Assembly (NCBI RefSeq): GCF_013260645.1
Contig: NZ_CP053921.1
Location: 2,467,289-2,531,288 of the forward strand
Length of the DNA stretch: 64,000 nucleotides
DNA from: Erythrobacter mangrovi
GTDB taxonomy: Bacteria; Pseudomonadota; Alphaproteobacteria; Sphingomonadales; Sphingomonadaceae
Direction of reading: 5' to 3'
Below the pieces are notes generated by a model that saw only the letters and a program-made list of their open reading frames with translations, did no database searches and had not been told where the DNA came from. Shown here in pieces: positions 8,443 to 17,136 of the stretch (position 1 is its first letter; the number at the start of each line of letters is the position of its first letter). A program made the translations under genes and the position numbers.

Positions 8443-9868
8443 CCCGCAACCCGCGCAGCTCTACGAGCCGCGCAAGCAGGTCCATAACAAGCGGATCGAC
8501 GGCCCCTTCCGCCGGTTCAAATGGTTCGTCATGGCGGTGACGCTGACGATCTATTACGGCACGCCGTGGATCCGCTGGGATCGTGGACCCTACGCCCCCG
8601 ACCAGGCGGTACTGGTCGATCTGGCCAACCGCCGTTTCTACATGTTCGGCATCGAGATCTGGCCGCAGGAATTCTATTTCGTCGCCGGCTTGCTGATCAT
8701 GGCGGGGATCGGCCTGTTCCTGGTGACCAGCGCCGTCGGTCGCGCCTGGTGCGGCTATGCCTGCCCGCAGACCGTGTGGACCGACTTGTTCCAGCATGTC
8801 GATCGCTTCGTCGATGGCGATCGCAACGCGCGCATGCGGCTCGACGCTGCCCCCTGGACCTGGGGCAAGGTGTTGCGCCGGGGTTTCAAATGGACGATCT
8901 ACCTGATCATCGGATTCTGGACCGGCGGCGCGTGGATCATGTATTTCGCCGACGCGCCCACGTTGGTGTATGATTTCTGGCGCGGCGAGGCTGCGCCGAT
9001 CGCCTATATCACCGTTGCCGTGCTGACGCTGACCACGGTCACGCTGGGCGGCTTCATGCGTGAACAGGTCTGCATCTACATGTGCCCCTGGCCGCGCATC
9101 CAGACCGCAATGATGGACGAGCATTCGCTGCTGGTGACCTACAAGGACTGGCGCGGCGAACCGCGCGGCAGCCTGAAGAAGGCGGAGAAGAACCCGGACG
9201 CGTTCGGCGACTGTATCGATTGCATGCAATGCGTGCAGGTCTGCCCGACCGGGATCGATATCCGCGAAGGGCCGCAGATCGGCTGCATCACCTGTGCATT
9301 GTGCATCGATGCCTGCGACCGGGTGATGAAAGACATCGGCCGCCCGCGCGGCCTGATCGATTACGCCACGCTCGAAGGCTCCAAGCGCGAGGCCGCCGGC
9401 GGCGAGGCACGCCCGGCGTGGAAGGAACTGCTGCGCATGCGCACGCTGGTCTACCTCGGCATCTGGGGTTCGATCGGTTTCGCGCTTCTTTTCGCGCTCG
9501 GCGCCCGCAGCCACGTCGATCTCGGCGTCTCGCCCGACCGCAACCCGCCCTTCATGCTGCTGAGCGACGGGTCGGTGCGTAATAGCTACACGCTCAAGCT
9601 GCGCAACATGACACAGGCCCCGCGCGACATGACCCTGACGCTCGAAGGCCTGGAGGGCGCGCGCTTCTGGACTGACAGCATTCCTATCGAAGATGCCGCG
9701 CGTTCGATCACCATCCGCGTTCCCGCAGATGCAACGCAAACCGTAAGGGCCTATGTTGCGGCTCCGGTTGGAACGAGCCAGCAGGACTTCGACTTCGTGC
9801 TTTCGACTGGCGGCGAGCGCCCTGAAAGCGATACCAACACCACGCGCTTCACGGCGCCAGGGGAATGA
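8429..9868 (+). CDS. ccoG: cbb3 oxidase accessory protein CcoG (RdxA/FixG)
   Basis: A 479-residue membrane protein with about five transmembrane helices. It carries two ferredoxin-type cluster motifs (Cys262/265/268/272 and Cys286/289/292/296), two CxxxCP motifs ('WCGYACPQTVW' and 'VCIYMCPWPR'), and a C-terminal Ig-like IG_FixG domain. The family reduces Cu(II) to Cu(I) for the CuB site of CcoN. ATG 8429 overlaps the ccoP end by 14 bp; an earlier ATG at 8360 would overlap ccoP more deeply and adds nothing conserved. Confidence 0.95.
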   Translation: MAKSSPQPAQLYEPRKQVHNKRIDGPFRRFKWFVMAVTLTIYYGTPWIRWDRGPYAPDQAVLVDLANRRFYMFGIEIWPQEFYFVAGLLIMAGIGLFLVTSAVGRAWCGYACPQTVWTDLFQHVDRFVDGDRNARMRLDAAPWTWGKVLRRGFKWTIYLIIGFWTGGAWIMYFADAPTLVYDFWRGEAAPIAYITVAVLTLTTVTLGGFMREQVCIYMCPWPRIQTAMMDEHSLLVTYKDWRGEPRGSLKKAEKNPDAFGDCIDCMQCVQVCPTGIDIREGPQIGCITCALCIDACDRVMKDIGRPRGLIDYATLEGSKREAAGGEARPAWKELLRMRTLVYLGIWGSIGFALLFALGARSHVDLGVSPDRNPPFMLLSDGSVRNSYTLKLRNMTQAPRDMTLTLEGLEGARFWTDSIPIEDAARSITIRVPADATQTVRAYVAAPVGTSQQDFDFVLSTGGERPESDTNTTRFTAPGE

Positions 9869-10317
9869 CCATGACCAAGCGCTTTTCCGGCTGGCACATG
9901 ACCGCGATCCTCGTCGGCGGCTTCGGCGTCGTGGTGGCAGTCAACCTGTTCATGGCCAGCCAGGCAGTGGGCAGCTTCGGCGGTGTCGTGGTCGAGAATT
10001 CCTACGTCGCCAGCCAGGAATTCAACGACTGGTTGGATGAGGCAGCGAAGGAAAACGCGCTGGGCTGGACTGCGCAAGTCACCCGCGACGGCAATGGCCG
10101 ACTGGCAGTTTCAACGCAGAACACGCCAGCCGGGACCACGGCGACAGCGGAATTGCGTCACCCGCTGGGTCGCGAAAAAGCCCGCAGCTGGACGCTGGTG
10201 GCGGATGGCGCCGGTGGCTTCGCCAGCACCGAACGCCTGCCGGAAGGCCGCTGGCTGGTGCGAGTGACGCTAGCCAATGGCGATGACCGGCTGCGGATCG
10301 AAAGGCCGGTCGGTTGA
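9865..10317 (+). CDS. ccoH: FixH-family cbb3 assembly protein
   Basis: A 150-residue protein with one N-terminal transmembrane helix (about residues 12-33, 'MTAILVGGFGVVVAVNLFMA') and a periplasmic FixH domain with 'SYVASQEFNDWL' and 'RPVG'-type ends. It assists cbb3 assembly, probably together with the copper ATPase. The start overlaps the ccoG stop as ATGA; a second ATG lies two codons later. Confidence 0.92.
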   Translation: MTMTKRFSGWHMTAILVGGFGVVVAVNLFMASQAVGSFGGVVVENSYVASQEFNDWLDEAAKENALGWTAQVTRDGNGRLAVSTQNTPAGTTATAELRHPLGREKARSWTLVADGAGGFASTERLPEGRWLVRVTLANGDDRLRIERPVG

Positions 10318-12437
10318 CCATTGCCACCGCCCTTGCTCCTGAAACCGATGTCGAGCTGGTCGACAGCCGCTTTACCGTGCCGGGGATGCGCTGCGCAGGC
10401 TGCATCGCCAAGATCGAGCGCGGCCTGGGCGAGTTGCCGGGCGTCGATGCGGCGCGCGTGAATTTCTCCGCCAAGCGGGTCGCGGTACGACACGACGCGC
10501 AGCTCGACGACCAAGCATTGGTCGAGGCGCTCGAACGGCTCGGCTTCGAGTCCCAGCCCGTCGCCGACAATCCGCTGGCGACGGACGACAAGGACGCCAA
10601 ACTGTTGCTGCGCGCATTGGCAGTGGCGGGCTTCGGCATGATGAACATCATGCTGCTTTCGGTCAGCGTATGGTCCGGCGCAGGCGGCGTGACGCGCGAG
10701 ATGTTCCATTGGCTATCGGCGCTGATCGCGCTGCCGGTGGTCGCCTATTCGGGCCGTCCCTTCTTCGCCAGCGCTGCGATGGCCTTGCGCTATGGCCGGA
10801 CCAACATGGACGTGCCGATTTCGATCGGCGTGCTGCTGGCTACCGGGATGTCGTTTTACGAGACGCTGACGGGCGGCGAACACGCCTATTTCGACGGCGC
10901 GGTCATGCTGCTGTTCTTCCTCCTCGCCGGCCGCGCGCTCGATGCGACCATGCGCAACCGCACCCGCGCGGGGATTGGAGCCCTGCTGGGCCGCATGGGC
11001 AAGAGCGCCGCCGTACTGCAGGAAGATGGCAGCACACGGCGCATCGCGGCGGATGAGCTGTTTCCAGGCATGGTGATGCTGGTAGCCGCTGGCGAGGCCC
11101 TGGCTGCAGACGGCGAAGTGATCGACGGAGCCGGCGCGATAGACAACGCCATGCTGACGGGCGAGAGCACGCCTGAGCCGGTTGCGGTGGGCGACACGGT
11201 GCACGCCGGTGCCGTCAATCTCTCGGCGCCGCTGCGTATTCGCATCACCGCGACCAAGGGCGACACGGCGCTCGCCGAAATCGCCCGACTGATGGACGAG
11301 GCAGGCCAGTCGCGCAGTCGCTACGTCCGCATTGCCGATCGCGCCTCGCGCCTCTACGCCCCTGCGGTCCATTCGCTGGCTCTCCTCGCCTTCATCGGCT
11401 GGATGCTGGCCGGGGCGGGTTGGCACCACGCAATGATCATCGCGATCAGCGTGCTGATCATCACCTGCCCCTGCGCCATGGGCCTAGCCGTGCCTGCTGC
11501 GCAGGTTGTCGCCTCGGGCGCGCTCGTAAAGAAGGGTGTGCTGGTCAAGGACGGCAGCGCGCTCGAACGATTGGCCGAAGTCGACACGGTGCTGTTCGAC
11601 AAGACCGGAACCCTGACGCTGGGCGAACCACGCGCCGAAATCGACGGTCTTGACGCAGAGGCTCGATCGATCGCGCTTGGTCTTGCGCAAAATAGCCGTC
11701 ACCCCCTGAGCAAGGGTCTGGTTGCCAGCCTGCAGGCAGCAGGCACCGTACCTGCCGAAGTCATCGGCGTGCATGAGGAAAGCGGCAACGGCTTGCTTGG
11801 CTTGTGGAACGGTACCGAGGTGGCCCTGGAACGTGCAGAGGCGGCCGGGGCCGGGCTGGCGACGACACTGCGGATCGGCCAGCGCCGGGACGTCATCCAA
11901 TTCTCCGATCCCCTTCGGGTCGATGCGAACGATTCCGTATCAGCGCTGTCCGCCATGGGCCTCTCGAGCCAGATCCTCTCGGGCGATCGCACCCAGTCGG
12001 TTGCGCCAGTCGCGCGGGCGCTGGGCATACTGGGGCGTGGTGGGGTCAATCCGGCGGACAAGCTCGTTGCTCTCGAAGCGCTGAAGCGCCAGGGCCATCT
12101 CCCGCTGATGGTGGGAGACGGTCTTAATGATGGCCCTGCCCTTGCCGCCGCGCACGCCTCGCTCGCCCCGGCCAGCGCCAGCGATGCGAGCCAGCAGGCT
12201 GCCGACGCGGTGTTCCTCGGCGATAGGCTCGGCCCCGTTGCGCTGACAGTCCGCGTGGCGCGCGAGACGATGCGGATCGTGCGCCAGAACTTCGTCTTCG
12301 CGATCGGCTACAACATCCTTGCCGTGCCACTGGCGCTGGCGGGGATGGTCACGCCGATGGTCGCCGCCATCGCCATGTCGCTGAGCTCGCTGGTCGTGGT
12401 CGGCAATTCGCTGCGTCTTGCGAGGGCGACGCGGTGA
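10314..12437 (+). CDS. ccoI: P1B-type copper-transporting ATPase CcoI (FixI/CopA2)
   Basis: A 707-residue Cu+ P-type ATPase that delivers copper to the periplasm for cbb3 assembly. It has one N-terminal metal-binding domain (GMRCAGC, Cys27/Cys30), the membrane CPC motif (Cys385-Pro-Cys387), the phosphorylation motif DKTGTLT (Asp429), the HP motif in 'NSRHPLSKG', and the hinge 'GDGLNDGPAL'. The start is TTG at 10314, overlapping the ccoH stop TGA. No ATG lies near the conserved N-terminus, so TTG is the best start. Confidence 0.95.
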   Translation: MTIATALAPETDVELVDSRFTVPGMRCAGCIAKIERGLGELPGVDAARVNFSAKRVAVRHDAQLDDQALVEALERLGFESQPVADNPLATDDKDAKLLLRALAVAGFGMMNIMLLSVSVWSGAGGVTREMFHWLSALIALPVVAYSGRPFFASAAMALRYGRTNMDVPISIGVLLATGMSFYETLTGGEHAYFDGAVMLLFFLLAGRALDATMRNRTRAGIGALLGRMGKSAAVLQEDGSTRRIAADELFPGMVMLVAAGEALAADGEVIDGAGAIDNAMLTGESTPEPVAVGDTVHAGAVNLSAPLRIRITATKGDTALAEIARLMDEAGQSRSRYVRIADRASRLYAPAVHSLALLAFIGWMLAGAGWHHAMIIAISVLIITCPCAMGLAVPAAQVVASGALVKKGVLVKDGSALERLAEVDTVLFDKTGTLTLGEPRAEIDGLDAEARSIALGLAQNSRHPLSKGLVASLQAAGTVPAEVIGVHEESGNGLLGLWNGTEVALERAEAAGAGLATTLRIGQRRDVIQFSDPLRVDANDSVSALSAMGLSSQILSGDRTQSVAPVARALGILGRGGVNPADKLVALEALKRQGHLPLMVGDGLNDGPALAAAHASLAPASASDASQQAADAVFLGDRLGPVALTVRVARETMRIVRQNFVFAIGYNILAVPLALAGMVTPMVAAIAMSLSSLVVVGNSLRLARATR

Positions 12438-12589
12438 GCGGGCTGACGCTGCTCATCCCGATCGCGCTCGGCATGGGCGTGTTCGGCCTGGCGGTATTCT
12501 TCTGGGCAATGAAACACGGGCAGTTCGAGGATCTCGATGGCGCGGCGCAGCGCATCCTGATTGAAGACGAGGATGACGAGGCGGCATGA
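12434..12589 (+). CDS. ccoS: cbb3-type oxidase assembly protein CcoS
   Basis: A 51-residue protein starting at GTG 12434 (GTGA overlap with ccoI) and ending at TGA 12589. It has one hydrophobic helix (about residues 3-24), then 'WAMKHGQFEDLDGAAQRIL', the diagnostic CcoS motif, and an acidic tail. CcoS is needed for cofactor insertion into CcoN. It completes the ccoGHIS set. The stop overlaps the next gene's ATG. Confidence 0.93.
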   Translation: MSGLTLLIPIALGMGVFGLAVFFWAMKHGQFEDLDGAAQRILIEDEDDEAA

Positions 12590-12807
12590 ACCGGGACGCA
12601 TTGCTCGCCCTGTTCGCATTGCTGCCGGTCGCGCTGGGCCCCCTTCCCGCGCAGGCGCGCAGCATTACCGCATTCATTTGCTCGGGCGACGGCATCAGCC
12701 GTTCGATCGAGATTCCGATCGACGACCAGGCCCCCTTCCCACCGCCCTGCAGCGCCAAGGGCTGCCACGCGGGCTCGTGCCGGAAACGCTTTGATCTGTC
12801 GCAATGA
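12586..12807 (+). CDS. Small secreted Cys-containing protein of unknown function
   Basis: A 73-residue product with a clear Sec signal peptide (hydrophobic residues 5-20, 'AQA' cleavage near 24), leaving a mature peptide of about 49 residues with four cysteines: one in 'FICSGDG' and three in 'PPCSAKGCHAGSC'. The spacing does not form CxxCH, so it is not a cytochrome. Its ATG overlaps ccoS and its end overlaps hemN, so it is translated as part of the cco operon. A copper- or disulfide-related periplasmic role is conceivable but unproven. Confidence 0.75.
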   Translation: MNRDALLALFALLPVALGPLPAQARSITAFICSGDGISRSIEIPIDDQAPFPPPCSAKGCHAGSCRKRFDLSQ

Positions 12808-14153
12808 CGGACGGCGCCACCCGGCGCATTCACGCTCGCATGTGGCCTTATCATCCTGACCTGCTCGCGACTCCGGTCCCGCGCTACACCAGTTTCCCGA
12901 CCGCAGCCGAATTCGGCCCGATCGATCCCAATGCCTATGAGCGCGCGCTCGAAGGCATCGAAGGCGACGTCTCGCTCTACGTCCACATCCCGTTCTGCGA
13001 GAAGATCTGCTTCTATTGCGGCTGCAACACCGGCCACGCCGGGCGTCGCCAGCGGCTCGAATCCTATCTCGATGCGCTCCATATGGAGATTGAACTGGTG
13101 GCGGCTCGCCTGCCGAACAATTGCCGAGTTCGCCGGGTTTCATTCGGCGGCGGCAGCCCCAATGCCATTGCCCCCGTCGACTTCGTGCGGCTGGTCGATG
13201 AGCTGACGCTACAATTCCATCTATCCGATCCCACTTTCTCGATCGAACTCGATCCCCGCACCATGTCCGCCGAGTGGGCTGCGGTGATCGGTTCGGTCGG
13301 GATAACCCGCGCCAGCCTGGGCGTTCAGACCTTTGCCGAGCACTGCCAGCAAGCCATTGGCCGGGTACAGCATGAGGATCTGATAGTCCGCACGGTCGAC
13401 TGGCTGCGCGGCGCCGGCGTTACCTCGCTGAACTTCGACCTCATGTACGGTCTCCCCGGCCAGAGCCGTGATGACCTGCTCGACACCCTCCAGCGCACGC
13501 GCGTGCTGGGGGCAAACCGGGTTGCACTGTTTGGCTATGCCCATGTTCCGCACCTGATCCCCCGCCAACGAGTGATCGATGGATCCGCCCTGCCCGGACA
13601 GGACGAGCGCTTCGCCATGGCGGCACTGGGATACGAATATTTCGTCACCCATGGCTATACACCGGTAGGGTTCGACCATTTCGCGAGGCCCGGCGGCGAC
13701 CCGCTCGCGGCGGCGGCACTGGCCGGGACACTGCACCGCAATTTCCAGGGCTTTACCGATGACGCTGCACCCAACCTCGTCGGGCTGGGCAGCACGGCCA
13801 TCTCCGGCTTTCCCGGCCTGCTAGCGCAGAACGAGAAGAACTCGGGCCGGTACCGCATGATGGTATCGCAGGGTCGCCTGACTGCGGCCCATGGCATTGT
13901 CCGCAGCGCCGAGGACCGGGAACGCGGCACGGTGATCGAGTCGCTATTGTGCCAGGGGCATGCGCATGTCCCGGTGCGCCTGTTGCCGACCCTTGCGCCT
14001 CGCCTCGCCCCCTTCATCGAACGTGGTCTGGCATCGTTGGAAGGCGATATCGTGGCGATCACGCCCGATGGCCTGCCCTATGCAAGGAGCATCGCGGCGC
14101 AGTTCGATCCCTATCGCCAGGATTCGCAGCGACGCTTCTCTTCCGCCGTCTGA
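12804..14153 (+). CDS. hemN: Oxygen-independent coproporphyrinogen III oxidase (radical SAM)
   Basis: A 449-residue radical-SAM enzyme converting coproporphyrinogen III to protoporphyrinogen IX without oxygen. The [4Fe-4S]/SAM cysteines are Cys65, Cys69 and Cys72 ('CEKICFYCGC'), with 'PRYTSFPTA' at the N-terminus and 'SFGGGSPNA' after the cluster. It ends the cco operon and would supply haem for cbb3 when oxygen is low. The first ATG overlaps the preceding gene as ATGA; an alternative ATG at 12840 would also retain all conserved residues. Confidence 0.96.
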   Translation: MTDGATRRIHARMWPYHPDLLATPVPRYTSFPTAAEFGPIDPNAYERALEGIEGDVSLYVHIPFCEKICFYCGCNTGHAGRRQRLESYLDALHMEIELVAARLPNNCRVRRVSFGGGSPNAIAPVDFVRLVDELTLQFHLSDPTFSIELDPRTMSAEWAAVIGSVGITRASLGVQTFAEHCQQAIGRVQHEDLIVRTVDWLRGAGVTSLNFDLMYGLPGQSRDDLLDTLQRTRVLGANRVALFGYAHVPHLIPRQRVIDGSALPGQDERFAMAALGYEYFVTHGYTPVGFDHFARPGGDPLAAAALAGTLHRNFQGFTDDAAPNLVGLGSTAISGFPGLLAQNEKNSGRYRMMVSQGRLTAAHGIVRSAEDRERGTVIESLLCQGHAHVPVRLLPTLAPRLAPFIERGLASLEGDIVAITPDGLPYARSIAAQFDPYRQDSQRRFSSAV

Positions 14154-14240
14154 GCGTATCGCTACCGCATTCACCCGATTGCGGTTGATTTCGTCCCCCT
14201 CGCGGGACTAGGCGCGGCGACGAGAAAGAGAGGAATCTTC

Positions 14241-15737
14241 ATGCGTCAGATCGACCACTTCATTGTCGGCGGGGCCGGCGGTAGCGCAGCGCGCACCCAC
14301 AAGATCTGGAACCCGTCGACCGGTGAAATCCAGGCCGAGGTCGCACTGGGCGACGCTGCCGTGCTCGAGCGGGCCATTGCAGCCGCCAAGATCGTTCAGC
14401 CCGAATGGGCCGCAACCAATCCGCAGCGCCGCGCCCGTGTGATGTTCGAATTCAAGCGACTGGTCGAAGCCAACAAGCAGGCGCTCGCCGAACTGCTTGC
14501 CAGCGAACACGGTAAGGTGGTTGACGATGCGCATGGCGATATCCAGCGCGGGCTCGAAGTGATCGAGTTCGCCTGTGGCATCCCGCAGGCGCTGAAGGGC
14601 GAATACACGCAAGGTGCCGGGCCGGGTATCGACGTTTATTCGATGCGCCAGCCGCTCGGTATCGGTGCGGGCATCACCCCGTTCAACTTCCCGGCGATGA
14701 TCCCGATGTGGATGTTCGGCATGGCGATCGCTGCGGGCAACGCCTTCATCCTCAAGCCTTCCGAGCGCGACCCGAGCGTGCCGGTGCGGCTCGCCGAACT
14801 GTTCCTCGAGGCCGGTGCACCCGAAGGCCTGCTGCAGGTAGTGCATGGCGACAAGGAGATGGTCGACGCCATCCTCGACCACCCCGATATCGCTGCGGTC
14901 AGCTTCGTCGGTTCGTCCGATATCGCGCAGTACATCTATGGTCGCGGTTCGGCCAACGGCAAGCGCGTGCAGGCCTTCGGCGGCGCGAAGAACCATGGCA
15001 TCGTCATGCCCGATGCCGATCTCGATCAGGTGGTCAACGACCTCGCCGGTGCCGCGTTCGGCTCGGCGGGCGAGCGCTGCATGGCATTGCCGGTGGTCGT
15101 ACCCGTGGGCGAAGACACCGCCGATCGCCTGCGCGAAAAGCTGATTCCGGCGATCCGCGCGCTGCGCATCGGCATCTCGACCGACAAGGACGCGCATTAC
15201 GGCCCGGTCGTCACGCCCGAACACAAGGCCCGCGTCGAAGGCTGGATAGATACCGCCGAGAAGGAAGGTGCCGAGGTCGTGATCGATGGTCGCGGCTTTT
15301 CCCTGCAAGGATACGAGAAAGGCTTCTTCATCGGCCCGACGCTGCTCGATCGCGTCACCACCGACATGGAAAGCTACAAGGAAGAGATCTTCGGCCCCGT
15401 GCTGCAGATCGTGCGCGCCAAGGACTTCGAGGACGCGGTGCGCCTGCCGAGCCAGCATCAATACGGCAATGGCGTCGCGATCTTCACCCGCAACGGCCAT
15501 GCGGCCCGAGAGTTCGCCAGTCGCGTCAATGTCGGCATGGTCGGCATCAACGTGCCGATCCCGGTGCCCGTCTCCTATCACTCCTTCGGCGGATGGAAGC
15601 GTTCAGGCTTCGGCGACATCGACCAGTACGGCATGGAAGGCCTCAGGTTCTGGACCAAGACCAAGAAGGTCACCCAGCGCTGGCCCGACGGCGGCGGCGA
15701 CGGTTCGAACGCCTTCGTCATCCCGACCATGGGATAA
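14241..15737 (+). CDS. mmsA: CoA-acylating methylmalonate-semialdehyde dehydrogenase
   Basis: A 498-residue aldehyde dehydrogenase of the MmsA/IolA group. It oxidises (methyl)malonate semialdehyde with CoA and NAD to propionyl- or acetyl-CoA, the last step of distal valine catabolism. The catalytic Cys is Cys280 in 'GERCMALPVV'; the family motif 'GITPFNFPAMIPMWMFG' is present. AGGAA precedes ATG 14241. The valine genes around it (18.3-23.4 kb, same strand) support this assignment over inositol catabolism. Confidence 0.95.
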   Translation: MRQIDHFIVGGAGGSAARTHKIWNPSTGEIQAEVALGDAAVLERAIAAAKIVQPEWAATNPQRRARVMFEFKRLVEANKQALAELLASEHGKVVDDAHGDIQRGLEVIEFACGIPQALKGEYTQGAGPGIDVYSMRQPLGIGAGITPFNFPAMIPMWMFGMAIAAGNAFILKPSERDPSVPVRLAELFLEAGAPEGLLQVVHGDKEMVDAILDHPDIAAVSFVGSSDIAQYIYGRGSANGKRVQAFGGAKNHGIVMPDADLDQVVNDLAGAAFGSAGERCMALPVVVPVGEDTADRLREKLIPAIRALRIGISTDKDAHYGPVVTPEHKARVEGWIDTAEKEGAEVVIDGRGFSLQGYEKGFFIGPTLLDRVTTDMESYKEEIFGPVLQIVRAKDFEDAVRLPSQHQYGNGVAIFTRNGHAAREFASRVNVGMVGINVPIPVPVSYHSFGGWKRSGFGDIDQYGMEGLRFWTKTKKVTQRWPDGGGDGSNAFVIPTMG

Positions 15738-15786
15738 GAAGGGCCCGGGAAGCGTTGCAGCACAAGGATCTGAAGAGGAGTACCCC

Positions 15787-16083
15787 ATGCGAGCATTGCT
15801 TCCCGCCTTCGCTGGCCTGCTGACTGCCGGCTGCATGACCACACCCGAAGCGCCCCCTGCGCCACCTGCGCCTGAGGCGCGCGTCTGCAATGCAGAAGCG
15901 GCGCAGGGCCATATCGGGCATGACGCAACCGCCGGGATGGGCGCGGCCATCCTTCGGGACAGCGGTGCTCAGTCGCTGCGCTGGGGCCCGCCCAATTCCG
16001 CCTGGACGATGGATTACCGCCCGGACCGCGTGAACGTGCGCTACGACGAGAGCATGAAAATTACCGAGATCACCTGCGGATGA
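15787..16083 (+). CDS. Peptidase inhibitor I78-like exported protein
   Basis: A 98-residue product with a signal/lipoprotein-like leader ('LLTAGC' near residue 15), a Pro/Ala linker, then an I78-inhibitor pattern: Cys in 'VCNAEAAQGHIG' and C-terminal 'WTMDYRPDRVNVRYDESMKITEITCG'-like strands, where 'DYRPDRVNV' and the final Cys-Gly are characteristic. The family inhibits serine peptidases. A strong AGGAG precedes the ATG. It sits in the valine cluster with no obvious functional link, and overlaps the RidA gene start. Confidence 0.75.
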   Translation: MRALLPAFAGLLTAGCMTTPEAPPAPPAPEARVCNAEAAQGHIGHDATAGMGAAILRDSGAQSLRWGPPNSAWTMDYRPDRVNVRYDESMKITEITCG

Positions 16084-16469
16084 GCAAACGAGACCACGCC
16101 TTTACCGGCTCACCCTATGAAACGCTGTTCGGATTTGCCCGCGCCGTTCGGGTGGGGAACCGCGTCATCATTGCCGGCACAGGCCCGGTCGAGGATGACG
16201 GCAGTTCCACGCCCGGTGGCGCGGCCGAGCAGGCAGAGCGGTGTTTTACGCTGATACTGCGGGCGCTCGAACAACTCGGTGGCACGGCTGCCGACGTCGT
16301 GCGTACACGCATGCTCCTGACCGACCCAGCGGACCAGGACGCGGTCGGCGAAGTCCATGCACGCTTTTTCGGCAAGGCCAGTCCGGCCGCCACCATGGCA
16401 GGCGTTGCCTGGCTCTGCCGACCGGAATGGAAAGTCGAAATCGAGGCCGAAGCCCTGCTGGGCGACTGA
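16080..16469 (+). CDS. RidA (YjgF/YER057c/UK114) family protein
   Basis: A 129-residue RidA-like protein with 'AVRVGNRVIIAGTGPV', 'ALEQLGGTAADVVRTRMLLTD' and a C-terminal beta strand 'KVEIEAEALLG' in place of the usual 'IEIEAIA'. RidA proteins hydrolyse reactive enamine/imine intermediates from PLP enzymes; more distant subfamilies have other roles. The start overlaps the upstream stop (ATGA). A hairpin follows the stop. Confidence 0.85.
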   Translation: MSKRDHAFTGSPYETLFGFARAVRVGNRVIIAGTGPVEDDGSSTPGGAAEQAERCFTLILRALEQLGGTAADVVRTRMLLTDPADQDAVGEVHARFFGKASPAATMAGVAWLCRPEWKVEIEAEALLGD

Positions 16470-16472
16470 CAT

Positions 16473-16506
16473 CGACGCCCCCAACCGATCGAGGCTGGGG
16501 GCGTCG
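16473..16506. terminator. Terminator-like hairpin between convergent genes
   Basis: CGACGCCCCCA (16473-16483) pairs perfectly with TGGGGGCGTCG (16496-16506), giving an 11-bp GC-rich stem with a 12-nt loop. It lies just after ridA and 8 bp before the end of the convergent minus-strand gene. There is no T-run on either side, so it may be a bidirectional attenuator rather than a classical terminator. Confidence 0.6.
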
Positions 16507-16514
16507 AGGAGCGG

Positions 16515-16913
16515 TCAAGCCATCCGCAGATTCTTGCTTTGCGCCTCCTGCAGGCGCGATCGGACCATCTCGATCAAATCGTCAATCTCGGAAACCGTCC
16601 CAAGCCCCACGCTCGTTATCAGCACACGCGGCGGACCGTCGCCGAAGCGCACAAGAATAGCTGGAAAGCTGATTGAGATGGATGGGAACTCTTTCAGGAA
16701 TTGATCCCGGTGATATTCTATCGGCTTGCGCGGAAATTCTTTGAGAAAATCCTTCCAACGCGCGTGCATAGAAATTGCACCATGCGTTACAGAACACAAT
16801 GAGCATTGATAGGTAGATGGCGAGACGATTTTGTGCACCACGTCCAACAATACACTAATCTTGTCGCCATTCGCATTATAAACCAGAATTAGTTGCGCAT
16901 CATTATTGCTCAC
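16515..16913 (-). CDS. Conserved hypothetical protein with CxxC motif
   Basis: A 132-residue cytosolic protein starting at GTG 16913. Near residue 35 it has 'SPSTYQCSLCSVTHG', followed by a Trp-containing helix 'ARWKDFLKEF', a layout seen in a family of bacterial hypothetical proteins. The CxxC could bind metal or form a disulfide. No enzymatic motif is recognised. It has lower GC than the flanking valine genes and lies inside a 1.7-kb stretch that interrupts that cluster. Confidence 0.65.
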   Translation of the reverse strand: MSNNDAQLILVYNANGDKISVLLDVVHKIVSPSTYQCSLCSVTHGAISMHARWKDFLKEFPRKPIEYHRDQFLKEFPSISISFPAILVRFGDGPPRVLITSVGLGTVSEIDDLIEMVRSRLQEAQSKNLRMA

Positions 16914-17136
16914 TATTGTTACCCCCGTTCTGCTATTTCAGCGACCCTGACAGGGATCGCGACCCTTGCCCGTCGCTTAGGGACCACCGGTTAACCAATT
17001 GCGAACAAACCGAAGGTGGAAGAGTTCAGCTTTCAGAACTGCTTGCGGCGCTTCAAAGTTGGACCAAATGAATCGAAGCGGCAGATTGAAGATGAAGCGA
17101 AGCATCTTACAAACTTGAGAAAAAAGGGTCGGCAAG

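Noticed and set aside
8342..9739. Minus-strand frame of about 465 codons opposite ccoG
   Set aside because: Shadow of ccoG, with composition typical of antisense GC-rich sequence.
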